Shown piece by piece: positions 1 to 6,103 of a stretch of 10,876 nucleotides of DNA. Under the pieces are notes generated by a model. That model saw nothing but the letters and a program-made list of their open reading frames with translations. It searched no databases and was not told the DNA's origin. The stretch comes from Bacteroidales bacterium UBA3816 (lineage in GTDB: Bacteria; Bacteroidota; Bacteroidia; Bacteroidales; P3). Numbering within the stretch: position 1 is the stretch's first letter; each line of letters starts with the position of its first letter. The position numbers and the translations under genes were made by a program. The stretch lies in assembly GCA_002368955.1 (NCBI GenBank), contig DFDY01000139.1, positions 1 to 10,876 of the forward strand, read 5' to 3'.

Positions 1-31
1 AGTTTTTACTTTATAGTTTAAAATTACAAAA

Positions 32-66
32 CCGAAGGCACCTAAGCAAAGCCTAGACACCTTCGG
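32..66 (-). terminator. Intrinsic terminator of the protease operon
   Basis: Read on the minus strand, this is a 16-base-pair stem with a 3-base TTT loop, followed at once by TTTTGTAATTTT. The outer seven pairs (CCGAAGG/CCTTCGG) are perfect. The inner nine include four G-U wobbles, which are stable only in the minus-strand transcript; on the plus strand they become A-C mismatches. The hairpin lies 26 bases past the stop of the 262-residue lipoprotein gene and is the only strong terminator seen on this strand between there and the operon start. Confidence 0.88.
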
Positions 67-92
67 AATATAGTTCTGATATGAATCAGGCG

Positions 93-881
93 CTATTTGC
101 CCTGAGGGGTACCGGGGTACTGGAAATAGCCCTCCATAGTGAACGAGAAAGGTATCAAATTGACACCCTGACCACCTTCAGCGGAAGCAATGTCGAGCAT
201 AGTACCTGAGGCAGAAATGCTGACACTTTGCGTAGTTAGGTCTAGAGCCGACACGGTAACATCGAACGTGCAACCTGTCGAAGGAACGGTCAGATAAGGA
301 GGAACAGAGCCGTTGGCAGTCTCAACGAAGGAGTCCTGGCTGTCATAATAGAAAGCCTGGATACCGTCAGCAAGCGTCTGGCTGCCGGTTTGGGGTTTGA
401 TGAAAGTGGCCAGCACATCGGTACCCTCGCCGGCATAAATAGTGAGATTGAAAAGGTCCTGAGCCGGTCCCATACTTACCAGGGCAATACCTTGATAAGA
501 AGCGCCGTTAAAGACAAAATTGGCAACGAAATCGCCAGGGGTTTCACCGCCGCCAGTAGTGTCGGTTCCGGGGTCTGAACCAATAGTCTTAAAATAGGCA
601 GTATAAGTCGCATTGGCGCCCACGGTAATCTCACGCGGATTGTCGGTGTTGCCGTCGTTCCAATGGTCGAACTGATAACCCACCTCGGGGGTACCCCAGA
701 TGCGGGTCACGGTGCCGGCGTCGAACTCGCCGCTACCATAGGCCTTGCCCATCTGATCGTTGTCACTCACCACGCTGATGGTGTATTTACCGTCGTGGCC
801 TTGTTCTGGTTTGCATGAAGTGAAAGTCATGCCTGCGATGGCTGCAGCAATGCAGAGAATCGTAAAAATGGATTTTTTCAT
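93..881 (-). CDS. Lipoprotein with InlB B-repeat-like domain
   Basis: This is probably an outer-membrane or surface lipoprotein of 262 residues. The N-terminus is a lipoprotein signal peptide whose lipobox FTSC puts the lipidated cysteine at residue 23. Residues about 33-98 resemble the InlB B-repeat/Listeria-Bacteroides repeat fold, with the typical run G-x-F-x-x-G, GYQFDHWNDG and TYTAYF. A Gly/Thr-rich linker (about 100-116) leads to a beta-rich C-terminal domain of about 145 residues that I do not recognise. There is no T9SS sorting domain, so it would be anchored by lipid. It is the last gene of the operon, 215 bases after the 159-residue lipoprotein gene, and that gap is filled with heptamer repeats. 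InlB-type repeats occur in many surface proteins and do not define a function; adhesion or partner binding is a guess. Confidence 0.85.
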   Translation of the reverse strand: MKKSIFTILCIAAAIAGMTFTSCKPEQGHDGKYTISVVSDNDQMGKAYGSGEFDAGTVTRIWGTPEVGYQFDHWNDGNTDNPREITVGANATYTAYFKTIGSDPGTDTTGGGETPGDFVANFVFNGASYQGIALVSMGPAQDLFNLTIYAGEGTDVLATFIKPQTGSQTLADGIQAFYYDSQDSFVETANGSVPPYLTVPSTGCTFDVTVSALDLTTQSVSISASGTMLDIASAEGGQGVNLIPFSFTMEGYFQYPGTPQGK

Positions 882-917
882 TTGCGTGTATTTTTAATTA
901 CTGTATTTGTTGTGTGT

Positions 918-997
918 TCTCAATTTGTTGTGTGTTCTCAACGCTCAATTTGTTGTGAGTGTTCTCAACTCTCAACTCTCAACTCTCAATTCTCAAC
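918..997. repeat. Heptamer repeat tract 1 (TCTCAAC/TCTCAAT)
   Basis: On the plus strand there are five uninterrupted 7-base units at 963-997: TCTCAAC three times, TCTCAAT, TCTCAAC. Further units sit upstream at 918-924 (TCTCAAT), 936-942 (TCTCAAC) and 943-949 (GCTCAAT). These are separated by copies of a TTGTTGTG-type spacer around 907-915, 924-932 and 949-957. The tract lies wholly between two operon genes and is transcribed as GTTGAGA/ATTGAGA units. It is not a CRISPR array: the units are 7 bases and there are no unique spacers of regular length. Confidence 0.9.
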
Positions 998-1011
998 TGC
1001 CCCGTCCACCC

Positions 1012-1039
1012 TTTTAGTTTTTAGTTTTTACCTTTTACT
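1012..1039. repeat. T-rich heptamer tract (TTTTAGT-type)
   Basis: Four consecutive 7-base units read TTTTAGT, TTTTAGT, TTTTACC and TTTTACT on the plus strand, followed by TTTAAAG. The sequence differs from the flanking TCTCAAC arrays but keeps the same 7-base period. It lies between the two TCTCAAC arrays in the gap between lipoprotein genes. Confidence 0.8.
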
Positions 1040-1049
1040 TTTAAAGAAT

Positions 1050-1091
1050 TCTCAACTCTCAATTCTCAACTCTCAATTCTCAACTCTCAAT
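1050..1091. repeat. Heptamer repeat tract 2 (alternating TCTCAAC/TCTCAAT)
   Basis: Six perfect 7-base units strictly alternate TCTCAAC and TCTCAAT, so the array also has a 14-base period of three copies. It ends 5 bases before the stop codon of the 159-residue lipoprotein gene and so forms the start of the intergenic part of the minus-strand transcript. Confidence 0.93.
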
Positions 1092-1096
1092 TAATA

Positions 1097-1576
1097 TCAA
1101 TGTATCTGATGGAATGTGGTAGGACCGCCCACAACCTGAGGATTCTCCTGAGAGAAACCAGTGGTGATGCGGAAATCGATGGTCAACGTGCGGTTGACGG
1201 GGTCCACCACAAAAGGATCCTTTTGAGTTTCACCCTCTTCGACGTAGATAACCTCGCCTTTCTGTCCATCAAAAGTATACTGAGCCGTCATCTCCTGCGG
1301 CTCCTGCGACTGACCGCCGGTGGTCATCTCCAGCATGATGCTTACGTTGTTCTCATCCACAAAATCCATGGTCCAGACAAGCTCGCAAGGCAGCGGGCCC
1401 GCCTGAGGGTGCTGTACGGTACCGTTGTACTCACCCCTCCACGAGGTACGGACGATATCAATGGTTTGAGGCACTTCGGGAACTTCGGAATTGTTGTTGG
1501 ATGCGGGCTCTTTCTCGCATCCGGTAAAGCCTATGACGGACACAGCCATCAATAATAGAGCTACGATTCTTTTCAT
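1097..1576 (-). CDS. Small lipoprotein, lipocalin-like, paired with C10 protease
   Basis: This is a 159-residue lipoprotein. The lipobox FTGC places the lipidated cysteine at residue 20, followed by EKEPA and a short polar tether. The remaining 125 or so residues look like one small beta-barrel, starting with W-R-G-E-Y and ending in a strand GGPTTFHQIH. It is paralogous to the 170-residue lipoprotein at 5573-6085. Shared blocks are CEKEPA, W-x-G-x-Y, WTxDF, YTxDGxxG, DPxNRTL and GGxTTxHQ. The gene begins 17 bases after the stop of the second C10 protease. Lipocalin-like proteins of this size are common in Bacteroidales and often uncharacterised. A role as protease inhibitor, chaperone or surface receptor for the neighbouring protease is inferred from gene order alone. 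Confidence 0.85.
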   Translation of the reverse strand: MKRIVALLLMAVSVIGFTGCEKEPASNNNSEVPEVPQTIDIVRTSWRGEYNGTVQHPQAGPLPCELVWTMDFVDENNVSIMLEMTTGGQSQEPQEMTAQYTFDGQKGEVIYVEEGETQKDPFVVDPVNRTLTIDFRITTGFSQENPQVVGGPTTFHQIH

Positions 1577-1593
1577 GTTTATTGATATTATGT

Positions 1594-3564
1594 TCAGTAT
1601 TTAACAATCTTTTTCACGGCAACGCCCTCCTCAGCCAGCACACGCAGGTAATAGACACCCGCTGCCAAACCGGACAAAGACAACCGGCTGCCAGAGCCAG
1701 TGGCCAACACTCGTCCGCGAGCATCCAACAGCTCCACACGTTGCAGGTGGTCGGCTTCCACGTTCAGCCAGTCTTGCGCCGGATTGGGCCATACCTTGAG
1801 CTGCTCTTCGGCCAAAGTGGGATTTTCCACACCCACATGGGCGCAAGGCCACTCGACAAAATGGGTGCCGCCGTTCATAAAGGCATACTCTACAGCCACC
1901 AACTCTTCGCCATAGGCATTCAGCACACGATAGTTGATATATCGGTCGGTGCCGCCGCCGGAGTGGAAGACCACATTCACGTCATGTGGAGCCACACCTA
2001 CCGTAACAGTCTGACTGCTGCCGCTGGAAAGGGTGGCCGTGCTGTAGACATAGCCGGTCAAGCTCTCAAAACTCAGGTAGGCACCGCCTTCCCAGCCGCC
2101 ACCACGGGTACTCTCCATTTCTACTGTCAGCTGGCAGTAGTCATCCGGAGAATAGTAGGTCTGCACTATGTTCACCGTCACAGACTTGCCATCCTGCGAA
2201 AAGGTAAGCACGGCCTGACGCTCTGCGCCTGTGGTGTTGGCATCGGCTGTGATGGTAAGGGAGCCGGCCTTGACCACCCCATGGGTGTCTACGTGCACCC
2301 AAGGCTGGTCTACATGGAATGCCCAAGGGGAGTCGGAAGTGTCAATGCTGGCAAAAAACAGCTGCGTGTCGCCACCTTCGCGGGTGTAGGTGAGGACGGA
2401 GTCGCTCACATGCAGTCCGTAGTCGGGCACGGCACCCAGCAAAGCCTGATTGCTCTGATTGAAATGATAGGCATTGCCTATCTCGCCAGTGGGGCTGACA
2501 TTGGGGCAGATGTCATCGGTGGTATAGTAGCCATCGCCGGCACCGCTCCAGCCAAAGTTGAAGTGGAAATATATCTGTCCCTCGCGGTATTCATAGCCGT
2601 CACAGATGAAGCCGTGGCCGCCTTCAGGGGCCACACCGCAGTAGACGATGGGGTGACGCAACTGCAGCTCGGCCTTGAGGCTGTCGGCCCACCGGGCATC
2701 GGTATAGCCATTGCTTTTGAAAATACAGCGCATCTTGCGGCTGTAGTAGAAATAGTCCTGCAACGAGTTGTCGATACTGGCATATCCGGGCTGTCCCACC
2801 AAGCCGGCGGCAGCACTGCCTCCAACAGCGTAGCTCATGTGCAGACTCACGCCTACATGGTAGAGCAAGGTAGAGACGGCCACCTGCTCCTCCTGAGGGC
2901 TGGTAAGCAGCACCTGATCTGGCATGTGCTCCCAGTCATAAAGCGTATGGGCGAAATCGGCCGACTGTGCACCATAGGGGGGGCAGTTGTAGGTCTGGTT
3001 GCCAAACCCGAAGGCAGGGTACTTCCAGTAGCGCATCATCTGTCCCTGGGCCGTGGCGGCACATCCCACCGGGGTGTGCTGGGGGGTGAAGAGGGCATAG
3101 CCCTTGTCCTGATGCCAATGGGTTTTGATAAGCGGAGCCACGGAGTCGCCTTCGTCGCCGAACTTGCTCAAGGCACCTGATGCCAGCTGCTGCCATGCAT
3201 CGGCATCGGCCGCGGTGGCCGGGGCACGTTGCCCCGCCGCAGCGGCAATATGGCTGCTGTAGGCACTCATGCGTGTCTGAAGCTGTACCGGCAGGGCATC
3301 GGGCACGATGCTGTTGCTAAGCGAATAGGCTATCACGGGGCGGGCGCAGTCATCGGCCGACAGCATCACAAAACCGCCTTCCGAACCCACAAAAAGGTAC
3401 ACCTCGTCGTACTGCCATGCAACAGCCTGCAAATTGCCTTTGCCGTGCAGTACCGACTGCCAAAAATGGTCTGCTGCCCGTTTGGCATCACTGGGCGAAA
3501 CAGGCTTTGCCATAACACACGAAGCAGTAAGTGCAAAAACTATCAAAAATAAAGTCTTTCTCAT
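1594..3564 (-). CDS. C10 family cysteine protease (streptopain-type), T9SS cargo
   Basis: This is a secreted papain-fold protease of 656 residues. A signal peptide (about 1-19, ending VMA) is followed by a Spi-type propeptide (about 22-100) that keeps such enzymes inactive until cleaved. The catalytic domain (about 140-375) has nucleophile Cys168 in TPVGCAATAQ, His317 in GGHGFICDGY, and Asn336 in HFNFGWSG. The family's usual NWGWGG therefore has Phe in place of the first Trp. A BACON-like domain follows (about 381-468), then a domain beginning DYCQLTVEME (about 475-575), and a C-terminal T9SS sorting domain (about 590-656: VWPNPAQ, LSGLAAGVYYLRV, KKIVKY). The start codon lies 2 bases after the stop of the upstream paralogue of identical length, which indicates co-transcription and tandem duplication. 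Known relatives are streptopain, interpain A and the Bacteroides fragilis Bfp proteases. The substrate is unknown. Confidence 0.95.
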   Translation of the reverse strand: MRKTLFLIVFALTASCVMAKPVSPSDAKRAADHFWQSVLHGKGNLQAVAWQYDEVYLFVGSEGGFVMLSADDCARPVIAYSLSNSIVPDALPVQLQTRMSAYSSHIAAAAGQRAPATAADADAWQQLASGALSKFGDEGDSVAPLIKTHWHQDKGYALFTPQHTPVGCAATAQGQMMRYWKYPAFGFGNQTYNCPPYGAQSADFAHTLYDWEHMPDQVLLTSPQEEQVAVSTLLYHVGVSLHMSYAVGGSAAAGLVGQPGYASIDNSLQDYFYYSRKMRCIFKSNGYTDARWADSLKAELQLRHPIVYCGVAPEGGHGFICDGYEYREGQIYFHFNFGWSGAGDGYYTTDDICPNVSPTGEIGNAYHFNQSNQALLGAVPDYGLHVSDSVLTYTREGGDTQLFFASIDTSDSPWAFHVDQPWVHVDTHGVVKAGSLTITADANTTGAERQAVLTFSQDGKSVTVNIVQTYYSPDDYCQLTVEMESTRGGGWEGGAYLSFESLTGYVYSTATLSSGSSQTVTVGVAPHDVNVVFHSGGGTDRYINYRVLNAYGEELVAVEYAFMNGGTHFVEWPCAHVGVENPTLAEEQLKVWPNPAQDWLNVEADHLQRVELLDARGRVLATGSGSRLSLSGLAAGVYYLRVLAEEGVAVKKIVKY

Positions 3565-3566
3565 AC

Positions 3567-5522
3567 TTAATTCCTTACAATCTTATTAACAAAAATGTCT
3601 TCTGACGTCAGCACGCGCATGTAGTAGATGCCGGAAGGCAACGCCTGAAGGTCGCAGGTAGCAGTCTGACCTTCGTTAGCAAGCGTTCTGAATAGTTCTC
3701 GGCCAGACGCATCGAGGACCGAAATAACCGACAGGGTGCCTTCGTTGGCAGGTATCTCCACCTGCACCAAACCCGAAGTGGGATTGGGATGAACGAGGAC
3801 AGTAGGTTTAACCCGATCGTTGTCGATTCCGAGTCCATTACATGGCCATGCCAACAACACATCGGAGCCCTCGAAATAGGCATTCTGGACATTCACCAAC
3901 ACTTCGCCATAGCGGTTCTTAATCTTGTAGTTGATATAGCGGTCCAACGCTCCACCCGCGTGCCAGCGTACCATTACGTCACGCGGAGCCACGCTCACCG
4001 TGGCGGTGCTGCTGTTGCTGCTGGCCGTATGACTGACCACACCGTAGACGGTGCCGCCCACCGACTCGAAACTCAGGTGGGCATCGCCAGCCCATGGTTC
4101 ACCATGGGTGTTCTCCATCTCCACAGTCAGCTGGCAATAGTCGGTGGCAGGGTCATAGGCATTCTGCATCACCCGCAGGGTGACCGAACGCGAGCCCTGG
4201 GTGAACGTCACCGTTCCCGACCGTTCCTGACCGCTGTTGTTGTCGCTCACGCCGATGGTCACTTGACCCAAATGGGCAAAGTCGGTGCCGGAGACAGTTA
4301 TCCAACTCTCCGACGGGGTAGCCGACCAGGGAGCCGTAGTGGTGTCGCTGGTGCAAAACCACACCTGTTGTTCCGAGCCCCAACGGCTGAAACTGAGAGA
4401 CTCTTGATTCAAATAGATTCCATATTCGGGATGTACACCCAGAATGGCATCGTTGGCCTGATTGAAAGAGTAGGCCCCATAGGTAATGGCACCCACCTGG
4501 TAGAAGCCGTCGCCGTCGCCATCCTCACCCAGGTTGAAGTGCAGATAGCGCTGAGCATCGAAACCATCGCAGATGAAGCAGTGGCCGCCAGCGGGACCGC
4601 TACCGCCATGCAGAATAGGACGGCGATGGCGCAGTTCGGCAATGAGCGTGTCGGTCCACGCATCGTTGCTCATAGCCCCTTTGGCCCTATAGCGGATGTC
4701 ATGGCTGTTGTAATGGAAATAGGTGGGCAACGCCGTCTCGCACTTGTTGATGGTGGTGCCGCTATAGATGGTAGAGTAGCCCATATCCACACTAACGCCG
4801 CAATGATACATCAATATGGCCACAGCATGCTTCTGCTCTGCCGGAGAGGCAGAGGTCAGGCGGTTGGGCATATTGGGCCAATCGTAGTGGGTGTTGGCAA
4901 AGTCGGCCGACTGAATGCCATAGCCCGAATTGTCGCTATAGGAATGGCTGCCCTCGCCGAAAGCAGGATAGTTCCAATACTTCATCACCTGTGCCATGGC
5001 GGTGGCCACACAGCCGGTCATGGTGTAGCTAGGGCAATACATGTTATAGGGGGACCGCTGATACCACTGAGTGGTGAGCAGGGGGCCTATTGACTCTCCG
5101 CCGTCGGTCAGGCCTTTGCCTTCGCCAAGCAGTTTCCACTCGTCGTCGGTGGGCATATCCTTGCTCTTGCGGGCCATATCAATCTCCTGCTGGTACACGT
5201 CCACAATGTTCTGCAGTGCCACCGGCATGCGGTCGGGACGGACTGTTCCAGTAAGCGAATAAGCCAATACCGGACGTGCGCGGTCGTCTGCAGCCACCAT
5301 CACCCAGCCCTGCTGGGGATGGGTGAAGAGGTAAACGCCTTCATACTTCCAGGATTGCAGCTGAAGCCCTGAAGCATCTTTTGCTCCTAGCGTGTGCGTC
5401 CAAAAACAATCGGCCACCGCTTTGGCTTTTGCACTATCCACAGGGGCGGCATTGGCTGTGAAGGCACAAACTGATGCAGCCGCAAATAATAGCACGGAAG
5501 CCAATTGCGATAACCGTTTCAT
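3567..5522 (-). CDS. C10 family cysteine protease with altered NWGWGG motif
   Basis: Secreted C10 (streptopain-like) protease. I prefer the ATG at 5522 (MKRLSQLASV), which opens a clean signal peptide; an in-frame ATG at 5537 adds five residues, and the residue numbers here count from it (656 total). A Spi-type propeptide spans about 32-125. The catalytic domain (about 148-370) has Cys176 in MTGCVATAMAQVMKYW, close to family consensus, His319 in GGHCFICDGF, and Asn335. The motif after Asn reads NLGEDG instead of NWGWGG, so both conserved tryptophans are missing. A BACON-like domain (about 372-458), a DYCQLTVEME domain (about 467-566) and a T9SS sorting domain (about 580-656) follow in the same order as in the downstream paralogue. 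It is either active with changed specificity or weakly active; the Cys/His pair argues against a dead enzyme. Confidence 0.95.
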   Translation of the reverse strand: MKRLSQLASVLLFAAASVCAFTANAAPVDSAKAKAVADCFWTHTLGAKDASGLQLQSWKYEGVYLFTHPQQGWVMVAADDRARPVLAYSLTGTVRPDRMPVALQNIVDVYQQEIDMARKSKDMPTDDEWKLLGEGKGLTDGGESIGPLLTTQWYQRSPYNMYCPSYTMTGCVATAMAQVMKYWNYPAFGEGSHSYSDNSGYGIQSADFANTHYDWPNMPNRLTSASPAEQKHAVAILMYHCGVSVDMGYSTIYSGTTINKCETALPTYFHYNSHDIRYRAKGAMSNDAWTDTLIAELRHRRPILHGGSGPAGGHCFICDGFDAQRYLHFNLGEDGDGDGFYQVGAITYGAYSFNQANDAILGVHPEYGIYLNQESLSFSRWGSEQQVWFCTSDTTTAPWSATPSESWITVSGTDFAHLGQVTIGVSDNNSGQERSGTVTFTQGSRSVTLRVMQNAYDPATDYCQLTVEMENTHGEPWAGDAHLSFESVGGTVYGVVSHTASSNSSTATVSVAPRDVMVRWHAGGALDRYINYKIKNRYGEVLVNVQNAYFEGSDVLLAWPCNGLGIDNDRVKPTVLVHPNPTSGLVQVEIPANEGTLSVISVLDASGRELFRTLANEGQTATCDLQALPSGIYYMRVLTSEDIFVNKIVRN

Positions 5523-5572
5523 ACTTTTCAACAACATCTGAAAAACATTTTGGGGATTATCCTTCTAGGGCT

Positions 5573-6085
5573 CTAACGCACCTGATGCAGCGTGGTGAGG
5601 CCACCATAAGTGACGATGGGACCGTCCTGCACGTGCTGCACTTCGAACAGAAGGGGCACTTGGAGGGTGCGGTTATAGGGGTCGCAGGTGAAAGACCATT
5701 GGTTATCGCCGTTGACAGGCCACTCCCCCATGCCGTCGGATATAACTCCGGCATTTTTGCCGTCGTAGGTGTAGGTCATCTTCCACGAATAGGTGTCGGG
5801 GTCATAGGCCTGGCTCTCCTGCCAGAACATCACCTCGCCTTTGCCGTCCTTCAGGAAGTCCACGGTCCAGTGGATGGTGACAGGATAGACACCGTATTGG
5901 GTCTGGGTGGTGGTGGCATAGGTCCCCTCCCACTCTGTACCCTCAAGGGTTTCATAATACAGATCCGACACGGTGTTTCCACCATTTTCGTTGCCCTGGT
6001 TGGCAGGCTCTTTCTCGCAAGAGGCCAAGCCCAACATGCTTACTGTTACCAAGCAGGCTAGTAATGCTCTAAAAACTTGTTTCAT
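5573..6085 (-). CDS. Small lipoprotein, lipocalin-like, upstream partner of C10 protease
   Basis: This is a 170-residue lipoprotein. The signal peptide ends in lipobox LASC, with the lipidated cysteine at residue 23, followed by EKEPA and a polar Asn/Gly tether. The rest looks like one beta-barrel: W-E-G-T-Y, WTVDF, YTYDG, DPYNRTL and a final strand GGLTTLHQVR. It is the paralogue of the lipoprotein at 1097-1576, and together the two flank the pair of C10 proteases. It starts 18 bases after the Omp28-like gene and ends 50 bases before the first protease start. Family membership beyond 'lipocalin-like' is not certain. By analogy with staphostatins and B. fragilis Bfi proteins, small barrels encoded beside C10-type or similar cysteine proteases can be inhibitors, but no inhibitory loop can be identified from sequence alone. 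Confidence 0.86.
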   Translation of the reverse strand: MKQVFRALLACLVTVSMLGLASCEKEPANQGNENGGNTVSDLYYETLEGTEWEGTYATTTQTQYGVYPVTIHWTVDFLKDGKGEVMFWQESQAYDPDTYSWKMTYTYDGKNAGVISDGMGEWPVNGDNQWSFTCDPYNRTLQVPLLFEVQHVQDGPIVTYGGLTTLHQVR

Positions 6086-6103
6086 TTCTTTAAGGTTTTA
6101 TTA

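Noticed and set aside
918..1091. Heptamer tracts considered as a CRISPR array
   Set aside because: Units are 7 bases and contiguous, with no spacers of regular length and no cas genes in the window.
882..1094. 70-codon plus-strand frame over the heptamer repeats
   Set aside because: The frame is a by-product of the repeats; its product is a low-complexity Ser/Gln/Leu/Asn string.
1582..3180. 532-codon open frame on the plus strand
   Set aside because: It is antisense to the well-supported C10 protease gene and its product has no recognisable domain; long antisense frames are common opposite GC-rich codon-biased genes.
3789..5093. 434-codon open frame on the plus strand
   Set aside because: It is the antisense shadow of the other C10 protease gene, which has clear domains and a signal peptide.
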